Below are positions 1-13,400 of a DNA stretch of 64,000 bases, in pieces. The translations under genes were made by a program, and so were the position numbers. Source of the DNA: Metarhizium brunneum. Taxonomy: Eukaryota; Ascomycota; Sordariomycetes; Hypocreales; Clavicipitaceae. Numbering within the stretch: the stretch's first letter is position 1; each line of letters starts with the position of its first letter. The notes beneath the pieces are model-generated. The model was given only the letters and a program-made list of their open reading frames with translations. It did no database searches and had not been told where the DNA came from. The DNA lies in contig NC_089425.1 in NCBI RefSeq assembly GCF_013426205.1, positions 186,001-250,000 on the forward strand, given 5' to 3'.

Positions 1-55
1 ATGGGCTATCTGCAAGGAGCAAATCACCACAAAGCGCTTCCCAACCCTCTAAGCC

Positions 56-303
56 TGTTACACGGAAAAGGCCTAATAGATTATAAAGCCTAATAAAAAG
101 GCTTTATACTAATATAAAACTTATTAGTTATATAGCTAAAATATATACTTAAATAAGAATTTTAAGCTTAAATATTTTTTTTATATATATAAAGTAATTA
201 TTTTTTTTTTTTTAAAATAACTTAAAACTTTTAATATTTTATAAAATTATTATTAAATTAAGTTTTTTTTTACTTTAAGCTTTTATATTAAACTTTTATT
301 ATA
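56..303 (+). repeat. Left LTR of the outermost retrotransposon (uninterrupted)
   Basis: This 248-bp copy aligns with 30882-31928 once the 31024-31806 insertion and one copy of its duplication are removed. It therefore shows the empty site of that insertion, near 170-195. It starts TG, and its end at 303 corresponds to the CA end of the right copy after C-to-T and G-to-A changes. The first ten bases keep their G and C (TGTTACACGG) while the rest is heavily mutated. Confidence 0.8.
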
Positions 304-1541
304 AATAATTTTATATTTTTAAAAAAAATCTTATTTAATTAATTATATAATTTTTTTTTTATATTATATTACTTTTTTTAATTTTTTATAAGTAAAATAA
401 TATAAAAGCTTTTTTAATATTATTAAAAAAAACTTTTAATAAAAAAAAATATTTTATTAAAAAAAATATTTTTAAATAATAAAAATATTAAAAACTTTTT
501 TTAAAAAATAAATAATTTTTTAAATAAAAAAGCTTAATTATTATTTAAATTTTTATTTTTTTTTATATTTAATATAAAAGCTTTAATATAATTTTTATAT
601 AATATATAAGTAATTAATATAAATAATATTAATTTTAATTTTAATTTTAATTTTAATTATTTTAAAAATTAATTTTAAAAAAATTTTCTTATTAAAAATC
701 TTATTAATTTTAATATTTTTATTTTTATAAATAATAATATTATTAAAAAAATTAATAATAATAAAAATAATATTAAAAAAAAATATATTTTAAATTAAAA
801 AAATTTTTTTTAATACTTAATATTTTTATAAAAGTAAATTTTAAAATATATTAAGTAAAATTTATATTTATTAATAATATTTTAATTATATTAATTTTAA
901 TTTTAAAAATAATAAAATAAAATAAAAAAAAATAAATTATTATACTTAATTTTTTTAAAATTATTACTTTAAAAGTAAAAAAAGTATTATAAGCTTTTAT
1001 TATAACTTAAATTTTATTTTAAATTATAAAAATAAAAAAAATAAAAAAATTAATTACTTTTTAAATTATAAAAATTATAATATTTAAAGTTATATTAGCT
1101 TTAACTTTAATTATTATATTAATATTTAAGCTAAAAAAATAAAATATTAAAAAATAATTAATTAAAGTTATTAATACTTTTTAACTTATAATTATAATTT
1201 TATAAGCTAGTTAAATAATTATTTATAACCCTTTAAGCTTTAAAGTAATAATAAGAAATGCTTTTAAGCTATTAATTAGCTTAAAACTAATTATTTTATT
1301 TAAAGTAGCTTAATATAATATTATTAGCTTTAATTTATAATTAATTTAAGTATATAAAGCTATTTATTTTTAGGCTATAAATATTAAAAAAGCTAATAAA
1401 TATAACCTTTAAGAAATTTAATAAAAATACTAAGAAGTTTATAATAAATATTAAGAAATTATTAATATTACTTAATAAAAACTTATTATAAGTAAAAAAA
1501 AGTTTATTTACTTTTATAATATAATAAAGGAATTTACTTAT
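304..1541. other. Heavily RIP-mutated DNA, internal 5' part of the outer element
   Basis: It is almost pure A+T with no frame above 60 codons. It follows the left LTR directly and would include the primer-binding site and leader of the outer element, but nothing recognisable survives. Confidence 0.4.
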
Positions 1542-1555
1542 ATATTTATTAATAA

Positions 1556-2310
1556 CCCTTTATAATAAGGGGGAAAACTATAATATAAAGCTACTTTTAT
1601 TAACTAGCTTTATAGTATTCTTCTTAATTTTCCCTTTTATCTCTTTTTTTTTTCTTACTTTTTTAGCTATTTTATTAAGTTTTTTAATTTTTTTAGTATT
1701 TTTAGCTTTTAATAATATATTTCTTTTTTTATTAATATCCTTTATAATAATAGCCTTTTTATTACTTTTTTAGGCTTATTAGCTTTAATTCTTAAAGTTA
1801 TAATAAATAACTTACTTATATTAGGCTTATTACCTTTTTTAGTATTAGTTATAATTATAGTTTTTTTTTTAGGTTATTAATTATTAATTAAGTCTAATAT
1901 TAGTAAGTGCTTTAGGGAGTAATATAAAGCCAGAGACTTATAAGTAGCTGCTTTATAAAGCAATTTATTTAAATTAGGTATATAAAGGTAAAACAAGGAG
2001 ATTATAAGGAAAATAATAAGCTTTATAAAAATTAGATATAAACTTTATTAATTTATATTATATTAGATTACTTTAAGTTTTTTAGGGTATAACTCACGTG
2101 GTTATAAGTCGCTATTATTATTATATACTTTTATTAGTATATAAAATTATAAATTACCTTTTAAGCTAGTAAATTTAATATATTATAATATATATATTAT
2201 TTTTTAAATTATATATTATTATTAAATTAGCTAGGTATAGCTATTAATTATATTACTAGTAGGTCTTAGTAATTAACTAGCCTTTTTTTTATTTTTTTTA
2301 TTATAATTTA
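1556..2310. mobile_element. Short insertion element, copy A, with a 14-bp target duplication
   Basis: This 755-bp unit is repeated at 31024-31806. It begins CCCTTTATAATAAGGGGG and ends TTATAATTTA. A perfect 14-bp direct duplication flanks it (1542-1555 and 2311-2324). It has no terminal inverted repeats or LTRs. Read on the minus strand it shows a lysine-rich stretch resembling the one at 29388-29727. A target duplication this long is typical of target-primed (LINE or SINE-like) insertion and unlike cut-and-paste DNA elements. The family is not recognised. Confidence 0.65.
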
Positions 2311-2790
2311 ATATTTATTAATAATATATATAAATAAGTTACTTAATATATTAAAAAATAAAAAAAGTATAATAAAATATTTACTTTTTTTTAACTTATT
2401 TAATCCTAAAATAATAACTAAATTTAGACTTTTAGGTATAAATTAAGCTATATATAAAACTAAATATAACACTAAATAATAAAATAATAAAACTAAAATA
2501 TAATAATATAAAAATTTATTAAGAGATTATTAATATATAAGTAAATTAACTTTAAGTAACTTAATACTTATAATAAAGTATATTAATAAAAACTTTATAT
2601 TTTATTTATATTTATTATTAATAAAGTAATAAAAAAAATAAATAAAAATAAATAAATAAATATTAATAAAACCTTATAAAAAATTAAGAAATAAGCTACT
2701 TTAATATATATAATATATTTTTTAGTAATATATTTATAATAACTTATAATTATATATAATATAAAACTTTAAAACCCTTAAATACCTTAT

Positions 2791-3236
2791 TATAATAGTA
2801 GCTTAGGTTCTAAAGCATAGTAAGTCTATTTCTTAGGAAGTAAGTTAGGTTAAATACTATAAAGTAGCTTTTAAGTAGTATTATAATAAAGCTATTAAAA
2901 ATATAACTTTTAATAATAAAACTATTACTTAAATTAATTAATAAAAATCTAAATTATTTAATTAAAAAAATATTTTTTTTTAAGTACTTATTTATTTTTT
3001 TATTATAAACCTAAATTAATTAACTTAATTATTAATTTTTTTAAACCTTAATTAATTAGCTTAATTATTAATTTTTTTAAGTTTTATTTTAAATTATTAG
3101 CTTAAAGCTTTAAGCTTTTAATTTTCTTTTAAATTATATAATAAGTTATATACTTTTCTTTTTTTTATTTTTATAATTATATTTTACCTTATTAGTATAG
3201 CCTTATTTTATATTTTATATAATAATATTTATAATA
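2791..3236. repeat. LTR of nested element 1, left copy
   Basis: It matches 8967-9413. Its start corresponds to TGTAATAG after G-to-A change. It is preceded by the duplication CTTAT. Confidence 0.75.
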
Positions 3237-6200
3237 TTATACTTTTTTTTTATTAGTTTTATTCTTAAAGCTATTAAAATAAGCTAGCTAAAATTTTAGG
3301 GTATTTTCCCTTTTATATTATTATATACTATTATACCTATTAATTATATTATTAAGTAAAAGTTAAGAATATATTCTTAAAAGTTTAAATAGTATAAAGC
3401 TTTATTATATTTAATTCTTTTTAATCCTAAAATTATAAAAAAAGCTTTTTATTCTTATTATAAGGAAAAAAGTATTACTTTTTATTAGTTATTCTCCTTT
3501 AATTCTTCTTATTATACTTAGTATATAATAGATTATTAGTTTTATTATAATATTTAGGGTATTTTACTGGCCTAGCTTTATTATATAGCTAATTATTATA
3601 TACGTTTTAAAAGGGAACTTAAATCTACTAAAAAAAAGTATTATTTAATAAATATAAAAATAAAATATTTATAAAAATAAAAGAAATTATAGTTTAAGAA
3701 AATAATATATATAATTATATATAATATTAATAATATTAAAAAGTTAGAATATATAAAATATAAGAAAGTAAAATAGCTTTAAAAGAATATTAATATTTTT
3801 CTTACTTTTTTTAATAACTTAGATTTTATATTAATTTATTTCTTAAATACTAAATTTAATATTAAGTTATTAAATAATACTTAAAAAATTAATTAAAATA
3901 TATTTTTTAAAAATAAAACTATTTAAGTAATATTAAGTAGTTTATAAGGTTTTTAGTTAATTTTTAAGTATTTTTAGAGTTTAAATATTCTTTTTACTTA
4001 ATAAAATAATAATAATTTTTTATATTTTCTTATACTTTAAGTATTTATTTAATTTTATATTTATTAGTATTTTTTATTATAATATTTATAATAATTATAA
4101 ATTTATTTAATACTTTTTTTAATAATAATATATAAAATATAAAATAAATTCTTATTTTATTTAATAATAATAATTTATAATTAATATTTAAGATTTTTTA
4201 TTTAATAAAAAATAATCTAATTTTTTTTTAATTAAGTTTATTATTAGATTATTTTATTTTAATATTTTTATAAATAAAGTATACTTTATATTTTTTTTTA
4301 GAATTAATATTAATAATTTTTTTTATTTATATAATATTTTATTTAGTTTTATAAAAATATTTATTTTTATTATAAATATTTTTATATTTTTATTATAATT
4401 ATTATATATATTATAATTATTAATATATTTACTTTTTATATTATATATATTTTAATAATAAAATTAAATTTATAGTTTATCTTAAATAATAATATTTTTA
4501 TATTATTAATTTTAAAGCTATTATAAGCTTATTATATTAGTAATAGTTATTTTACTTAATTATTTTATTAGTAATTAATATAACTTTATAAATATTATTT
4601 AAGTATTTAATTTAAGATTTTTATTTATTTATTTAATTATAAATAAAATATTATAAATAAGCTTTACTTAACTTTTATAGTTTTTATAAAGTATTTTTAA
4701 AAGTTTAATATAAATAATTTATTATAATTTAATATAAGTTTTATTAATAATTTATATTATATAATAATTATCTTAAAAAATATATATATTAAGTTTTTAA
4801 TATTACTTAATTTTATATAAGAAATATAATAAGTATATTTTATAAATTTATTAATAATAACTAAAATATTATTATAAATAACTTTTATTATTAGTTTTTT
4901 TAACTTTAATAATTTAATAATAAAATTTATAATAATAGTTTATTATACTTTTTTAGGTAATAATATTAATTATAATTTATTATATAATATATATTATATT
5001 ACTTTTATTTTATTATATATATTATATTTCTTAATAATTTTTTATATTATTTTTTTACTTTTTAAGAAATTATATAATTTTTTTATTTTATTAATTATTT
5101 TTTTTATACTTTAATATTTATATAATAAGTATTTATATATTTTTTTAATAAGTTACTTTTAAAGTATATTAAAAATATATTATTATTTATTATATAAAAA
5201 AATTATATTTTTTTTAAATAAATATATTTTTATTTTTTAATTATTTAAATAGCTATTATTTTTAATATATAATATAATTTATTATATTTATATTTTATTT
5301 AGCTTAATTTACTAGGTTATATTAATTTTTTAGGTACTTAATATAAGGTTTTTATTCTTAATAATATATAATAAAAGTATATTATTTACTTATTTATTTA
5401 ATTTTAAATTCTTTTTTTAGTTAAATATATTTACTTTTTTATTTTTAGATTTTTTATAATATATAATCTTAAAATTATAATTTATAAAAGTTTTATATTA
5501 TTTAATTTATTATTTATTTAAAACTTTTATAATTAAAAATAATATAAAATTCTTATAATTAATATAAACCTTAATTTAATACTTTACTTTTATAAAATAA
5601 TATTTTTATTTTTTAAAATACTTAATAATAATTATAAGTTTTTTATTATAAATTTTATAATTAAGTTTAGGTTTATAAAGTTTTTTTAAAAAAAATATAA
5701 TTAGGTATAATTTTCCTTAATTATCTTATTATTTAAGCTATTTACTTAATATAAAATCTAAAATATTTATTTTAAGCTTATAAAATTTATTTTAATTAAG
5801 TACTTTTAATATAAGTTTTTTTATAATTAATTTTTTTATTTTTTAAAATATTATATTTTTAAGTTTAATTTATTTAAAATTAACTTCTTTTTTTATTAAA
5901 TTAATAAAAGGTTATAAAATATTTGTATACTTATTTAAAAACTTTTAATAAAAGTTTATAAATATAATAAATTTTTTTACTTTTTTTAAGTTAATAAATA
6001 TTAATTATTCTTAAATAATTTTAATTTTTTTTAGGCTTATTTATATTTTTTTATATATAAGTATATAGCTTAAAAAGTATATAATTTATTTATAAAACTA
6101 GAATTTAAAAGCCTTAACTAAAAGTTTATTATTTTATAAGATTTATAATATTTTATAAATATATTATTTATATTCCTTAAGTATATTTAAATAAATAAAA

Positions 6201-8966
6201 ATATTATTAAAATATATAATTATAAATATTTTTAATTATTTTTATATAATTATATTAATTATTTTTTAAAATATTATTAATATATTAATAAGTTTAAAAG
6301 GTATTATTAGGTATTTATAATATTTTTTATTAGTTTAAAATACTATTATTTACTTATAGTTTTCTTTTATTTATATTAAATTATAAGCTTTTTTTAGGTT
6401 AAGTATAATAAATTATTTAGCTTTTTTAATTTTATTTTTTATTTTTATTATAAGTAATAATAAGTATTAATTCTTAATTATAATTTTATTTAAGTATTAA
6501 TAATTAATATATAATTATAATTTCTTATTTTTTTTTAATATTTATAAAATTAAGTATTTTATTAAGAACTTTAATAATTATATATATATTTTTTTATAAT
6601 ATATTTTTTAAATACTTTTTAAATACCTTATTTTACTTAAAGTTTTAAAAGTAAATTTTATTAAATATTAGTTTAATATTAAGTTAAAATTTAATTTTAT
6701 AATTCTAATATAAATACTTTAATAATTTTATTTTTAGCTTTTTATTAAATAACTTATTATATTTTAAGTATTTTTTAGGAATTTTTATTATTTTAGCTTT
6801 TAGCTTTTTAATAATTATATATATTTTTAAAAGCTTATTATAATTTAAATAAAATACCCTTTATAAGCTACTTTTAGTATTATAATTATATTCTAGTAAA
6901 TTCTATTAAAGCTAGCTAGTTTTTTAATTAACTTATAAATTACTTATTTATAACCAGGGTATTCTTAATATAATATTATATTTTAAAATTATTATAATAT
7001 CTAATATAACTTAGTATTTTATACCTTATATATTAATAAGAAAATTTATAATTTTTATATTAATTACTTTATAGCTATATTTTATTATAATCCCTTTTAT
7101 AATTATAAGTTAATAAAGCTTATTTTTAGGTATTTAAGGTAATTATAATTTATTAATAAAATTTAATAAAATAAAATTTTTTTATATTTTATTATTAATT
7201 ATTACTTAGATTTTTCTTTTTATTATAATTATATTAATTATAAAATATATTATATTATTAATATTTATAATATATAAAAACCTATTAAATTTTTATTAAA
7301 AAATTAATTTTAATTATAATAATAGTTATTATTTTTTAATTTATTAATTATATTTTTATATTATTTCTTAGTATATTATTTTAAGTATTATTATTAATAA
7401 TTATCTTTTAATATATTATTAGAGCTTTCTTAGTAATTACTTAATTTATTATTTATATTAATTAAATTTAAGCTAAGTAAGTTACTTATAATTATATAGT
7501 TTTTTTTATTCTTATATTACAAGGTTATAATTTAAGTAATATATATATTATTTTTAGTATAATATAATTTTTTATTTAATATTTTTAAATTAATTTATTA
7601 TAATTTTAATTATATTATAAAGGTTATTTTTTTTCCCTTTTATTTTTATAAAAACTATCTATTATTTTATTTATTATTAAAGTATATATAATAATTATTA
7701 TTATAATAAAAGGTTTAATTAAAAAGTTTATATTTAATTTTAAGTTTATTTTTTTTAATTAAATAATTTTCTTTTTCTTAGATTAATTCTAGTAAAAGCT
7801 TACTTTTTAATAATAGTATCTAATATTCCTAAAAGTTATTAAGTACTAGTTAGGTTTTAAATTTCTAATTTTTATTTAAACTAGTATTATTTATTATACT
7901 AAGATTTTATATAAGTAATTCTTCTTAATTAATTATATAAAGTTTCTTACCTTTTATAATAAGCTTCTATTATTTTTTAGGAGCTTAATACTTATTTATA
8001 AAGTATTTAATTTTATTATAATTATAATAAGTTTTTCCTTTTTTCTTATATATAATATTAAGTTTTATAAATCTAATATAATATTTATATATAATAAAAG
8101 TTTATTATAGCTTATTATTATTAGGTTTATTAAACTTAATATAAAATTAATAATTTTTATTACTTTTTTTTTAATATTATTTATATAAATAATTATTTAC
8201 CTTAATAATTATTTTAATAAAGTTATTAAATAACTTAAAATAATTTTTTTAATAAATATTATTTTTTACTTTTTTTTTAAGTTTTTAATAAAAAACTTTT
8301 ATTTTAAGTTTAATATTTTAATTAAGTTTTATTATAATATATTTAAACTTTTTAGTATAATAAGCTATAAATCTAATTTATTTAAGTTAAATAAGCTATT
8401 ATATAGCTTTTTTATACTTATTAAGGTTTTTAAATATAATAAAAAGTTATTTTTTAAAAGTTTTATAATTAAAAAAAATATAAATAACTTTTATTTTAGC
8501 TTTAATATTATACTTAAAATATATATAAAAGATTAGCTTTTATTATTTTATAGCTTTTTTAGTTAAGAAATTATTAATATAAAAAATTTATAATTTAAGT
8601 ATTTTATAAATTTTCTTATTAACTTAAAGGTAAATTTAAGCTTATATAAGAAAATTTTTTATATTACCTTTATATTTATTATATAGTTTTAATTTAAGAA
8701 ATTTTAATATATTATAAATTTTAATAAAGGTTATAAATATAATTTTATAAATTATTATAAGTTTTTTTTTTACTTATTAAGCTTTTTATATAAATTATTT
8801 TATTATTTAAAAAGCTATTAATTCTACTTTTTTATTTTAATAATTTTATTATAAAAGTATTTTATTATTTCTCTTAAATTAATAGTTTTTTTACTTAAAA
8901 TAAATATTTTAGAAGTTATTATTACTTAAAGTTTTAAGGTAATTTATTAAATAAAATTAATTAAAA

Positions 8967-9413
8967 TATAATAATAACTTAAATTCTAAGATATAATAAG
9001 TTTATTTCTTAGAAAGTAAATTAAGTTAAATACTATAAAATAGCTTTTAAATAGTATTATAATAAGGCTATTAAAAGTATAACTTTTAATAATAAAATTA
9101 TTACTTAAATTAATTAATAAAAATCTAAACTATTTAATTAAAAAAATACCTTTTTTTTAAGTACTTATTTATTTTTTTATTATAAACCTAAATTAATTAG
9201 CTTAATTATTAATTTTTTTAAATTTTAATTAATTAGCTTAATTATTAATTTCTTTAAGTTTTATTTTAAATTATTAGCTTAAAGCTTTAAGCTTTTAATT
9301 CTCCTTTAAATTATATAATAAGTTATATATTTCTTTTCTTCTTATTCTTATAATTATACCTTGCCTTATTAGTACAGTCTTGTTTTGTATCTTATATAGT
9401 AATATTTATAATA
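8967..9413. repeat. LTR of nested element 1, right copy
   Basis: It matches 2791-3236. Around 9355-9400 it retains words such as CCTTGCC and ACAGTCTTG that are transition-mutated in the left copy. It is followed by the duplication CTTAT. Confidence 0.75.
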
Positions 9414-9418
9414 CTTAT

Positions 9419-10953
9419 TTATTATTAAAAAAAGCTATTTACTTAGTATATATATATTACTTTAAGGAAAATTATTAATAATTATAATTTTTATATTTTT
9501 TAACCTAAAATACTTATTTTAACCTAAATAATCTAAGAAACTTATTTAATAATAATAATAATAACTAGAATTATTATTTTTTTATAAAGCTTTTTAATAT
9601 TTTAAGAAAATTATAAAGCTTATAAAATAAACCTTTATAGCTTAACTTATTAGCTTAGCTTATTAAAGATTTTAAGCTAATAAAATAAGTTAATTTCTTA
9701 TATTAAAGTAAATTATTAAACTTTAATAATAAAAATATAAATTAATTTTATTCTTAATAAAAAATAATTATTAATTATTTTATTTTATATATTAATAGCT
9801 TTTTCTTAAATTAAATTAAAATTAATTAAATAAGGTTTTTACTTATAAATTTTATTAAATTTTAGTACTAATAAAAAGTAAACTAATTAAAGTTTTTAAA
9901 AAGCTTAAATAGCTAAAATAGCTTTATTAAAGCTATTTAATTATATTTTAAGGATATTTTAATAAAGTTTTAAAACTTAAAAAAATTAAAAAAACTTAAA
10001 TATAATAATAATATTACTTAGTTTTTAATAATTTTTATAAATTTTAATATAATAATTTAAGTTTTTAGTATTATTTTATAAAAATATATTAAAAAAGCTT
10101 TTTTATTAAAAATTATAAAAATAATATATTTTTTAAAAAAAAAAAGCTTTAGATTAATAAGAATTTTATTAATATTATTTATAAAGCTAAAATAATATAT
10201 TAAAAAATACTAATAAACCTAGCTTATTAAAAGTTATTAAATTTAAGAAAATATTTACTTATTTTAATTTTAAAGTATTTAAAATTAAGCTTTTTAAAAA
10301 AATAATAATTTTTAAGCTTTAAGAAAATTTTAGGCTTATTAAAAGTATTCTTAAAAAATAATAAGCTTAATAAAAGTAAAAAGAAGTAAAATTTTATTAA
10401 AATAACCCTTAAAGGTATTAATAATACTTTTATTAAAAAAAGAAAAAAAGCTAATATTAAATACTAATATTATAAATACAATAACTATAAAATTTTATAT
10501 TATTTTATTAAAAAAAATAAGAAAGATAATATTTTATTATAACTTAAAATTATAGCTATAAAAAAAAGAAGTATAAACCTAAAAAGAAAGCCCTTTAATA
10601 ACCTTTAATAAAATAACTTAAGGTTAGTATTATCTAGAATAACCTAGCTAAATATAGCTATATTATTAACTTTAAGTTTAACTTAGATTTTTAAAAAGCT
10701 TTTAGAATTTATCTCTTAAAAAAAGGCCTTTATTAAATAAATTAATAATAGCTTTATATATTAAGAAATTATATTTTATAAAACCTAAAATAAAACTTTA
10801 TTTTATTATTTTAATAATAATTATATATAATAAAAAAAAATAAAAATATAAGTACTTTTAAATAAAAAAAGCTTATTATTATTATTATTATTAAGCCTAG
10901 CTAGAACTTAAGACTTAAATATTTATAAATACTTATAAAAGAAAATATTATAT
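9419..10953 (+). pseudogene. Probable gag region of the outermost element (degenerate)
   Basis: This segment lies between nested elements 1 and 2. Its plus-strand translation is rich in lysine and asparagine. Near 10460-10505 the spacing of Y and N residues fits a mutated C-x2-C-x4-H-x4-C zinc knuckle. If nested element 2 is removed, the next base of the outer element is 18821, so gag and pol were contiguous. The call rests on degenerate spacing only. Confidence 0.4.
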
Positions 10954-10960
10954 AAATTTA

Positions 10961-11241
10961 TAAGGGACTAGCTATACTTACAGCTATATATATATATTAC
11001 TAAATAATAAAAATAAACTTAAAAAAAAGGAAAAAAGAAAAAAGGTTTATTTTCTTTTTTTTCCTCTTAATATACCTTATTTTAACCTAAGTTTTATTTA
11101 TATTAAATCTAGTTTAGCTTTACTTAAAATTTTATATAAACCTAATAATTTATATTAGCTTAAAGTTTATTTATACTAGGTTTAGTCTGGCTTTACCTAG
11201 AATTCTACCTAAACTTAAGCTTATAGCTTAAGTTTATAATA
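10961..11241. repeat. LTR of nested element 2, left copy
   Basis: It matches 18550-18820. It carries an internal AT-rich run, then a block with AGTCTGGCTTTACCTAG, and ends AGTTTATAATA. Confidence 0.75.
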
Positions 11242-11249
11242 TACCTTTT

Positions 11250-13400
11250 TACTTACTTATATTACTAGGTAACTTTTCCTTTTAAGATTAAATATATATA
11301 TATTTTACCTTTTATTTTTATTTATTTTAGTTTTTAATAAAATATAAAATAATTTTTTAAAAAAAGAAAAAATATTTTATTTTTTTTTTTATAATTTTTT
11401 TTTTAATTAACTTATTATTTTAATTATTTTAATTAAAACTATTTAATTACTTTTTATTTATACTTTTATTATTATTTATTTATAATATTTTTTTTTAAGT
11501 TATTTTATCCTTAAATAAAAAAATATTTATAATTATTATTACTCCTAATTTAACTCCCTTAAATTGCTTTTTAAGCCGCGGTTATTATTTTAGTAAATAT
11601 ATTATTAAAAGTAACTTAAATAATAATAAACTCTTAAATAATAATAAAATAACTGATTTTTATATCCTTTATTACTAATAAATTATTATTATAGGTAAAA
11701 GATAGTATTTACCCGGCCTTAGCACGGCTTATAAGGCCTATTATAATACTTACTAATAATACTATTAGGAATTATATATTTTTACTAAGAATATAAAACT
11801 ACGCTAATAATAAAAGAAAATTCAGCGTTTTTAAGCTAATAAAAGCTATATTATAATTATAGCCCTCTAAAAAAATCCTATTATTAGTTAAAAAGTATAT
11901 TATATTAAGTTTTTAGCCTTATTTACTTTTATAATAAAAAAGTTCTATATTATATTAGATTATACCTATTAAAATCCTAAAGCGGTTTATTTTACTAATA
12001 TTTATAAGTAGCTTACTAACCAGGCTATTATTTTAGCTATTACCTTAACCCTTAACTATTATAAAAATAACTTATTATAAGCTAATAAGCTTATTTTAGT
12101 TAATTTTTTTTATAAATAAAATAATATAACTACTATTATAAATTATATAATTACTAACTAATATAAATTAGTTTATTAATAGCGCTTAGTTACTTAAAAA
12201 ACTTATTAATTATATATAACTTTTTTTTAATTTATATTTTTTTTTACTTATTATACCTTTTTTTATATTTTTCTTATTAATAACCTGGTTTTAAAATAAA
12301 ATATATTTTATAATAATACTAAAAGTAATAATTAGTTTAATATTAATAAAAATAACCTTAAATATTCTTATAATTATAATAACTTTAATTTTTCTTATAA
12401 TTATTTTGGTTTTTACTTACTATTACTTCTAGGTATTTTACTTAATATTAAGGTCTTTTAACGCCGCGCTCTTAATACTTATTACTTCTAGGTAGCTTAG
12501 GCTGGCTGTTTTATTAAGCCTAGTATTAATATATATACTTTAATATATACTTTATTTAGTTATTTTACTTCTAGGTTTTAAATTACTTACTCTTTAGCTG
12601 CTTTTTTACCCCTAGCTTTTATAAGGAATATTTCTTATTATCTTAGCTTTAAGCTATTTTTAAATAACCTTAATTTATTTATTAATTATTAGTATATTAT
12701 ATATTACCTTTCTTATTTTATTATTAACTTATTTTATAAGTTTTTATAATTTATAAGCCTAATTATTAATTTATCTTATTATATTATTAATAATCCTTTA
12801 AGCTCTGGTTTTATTACTTTAATTATACTCCTAGCTGCCTTAATTACTTAGCTTATTAACTTATTTTTTTATATTAAGGTTTTTAGCTTATATATATCTA
12901 ATTATACTTTTATTAAGCTTACTTTTTATTTTACTTTACTTACTTCTTATTTTACCTTAGCTTAACTAGCTTTTATACTTAATTTTAACTAGTTACCCTA
13001 GCTTTTTATTATAATATAAGGTATTAATACCTTAGGTTTTTAGGCTTTTATAACTTACTTTTTTAGTTTAGCCCTTACTTAGCTTTTAATAATAATACCT
13101 ATTTTCTTATTAATATTTATTTAAACTTTAAGGTAATAATTTACCTTTATATTTTACTTTTATTTTAATTAATATAATATTATTTTTTTAGGGATATTTA
13201 CTTTACTTTTATTAATAAAAAATCTCTTTAAGTTAAAGGAATTAATTAAGCTATATATTTTTAATTAGCTTATAAAATTTACTTATAAATAGATATATAA
13301 TTTGGCTGCTTTTTATTAACTTTTAGTAGAAGCTTAAACCAAATTAAAGTATAAAACTTATAAAGCTTATTATCCCCCCCCCTTTTTTATAATAAGGATT
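11250..13400. other. Less-mutated segment inside nested element 2
   Basis: This part keeps GC words lost elsewhere: GCCGCGG near 11574, CCGGCC near 11713, GCCGCGC near 12462. It also has three near copies of TTACTTCTAGGT between about 12420 and 12580. In the element's own orientation it lies after the integrase. It could be an extra 3' region of the retrotransposon or a further unbounded insertion; no terminal repeats were found. Confidence 0.4.

Larger units (their letters stand above)
2791..9413 (-). mobile_element. Ty3/gypsy LTR retrotransposon, nested element 1 (RIP-degraded)
   Basis: Direct LTRs at 2791-3236 (446 bp) and 8967-9413 (447 bp) share their sequence apart from transitions. 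The element is flanked by the 5-bp duplication CTTAT (2786-2790 and 9414-9418). On the minus strand around 6170-6420 the degenerate translation keeps the gypsy reverse transcriptase order: the region before the MPFGLTNAP box, then a YLDDILIYS-like box with D changed to N or I. All frames are full of stops. The right LTR keeps more G and C than the left one. Total length of 6.6 kb is normal for a gypsy element. Confidence 0.8.

Noticed and set aside
1..55. ATG at base 1 as a gene start
   Set aside because: It is simply where the window begins; the frame in phase with the downstream gene fragment does not use it.
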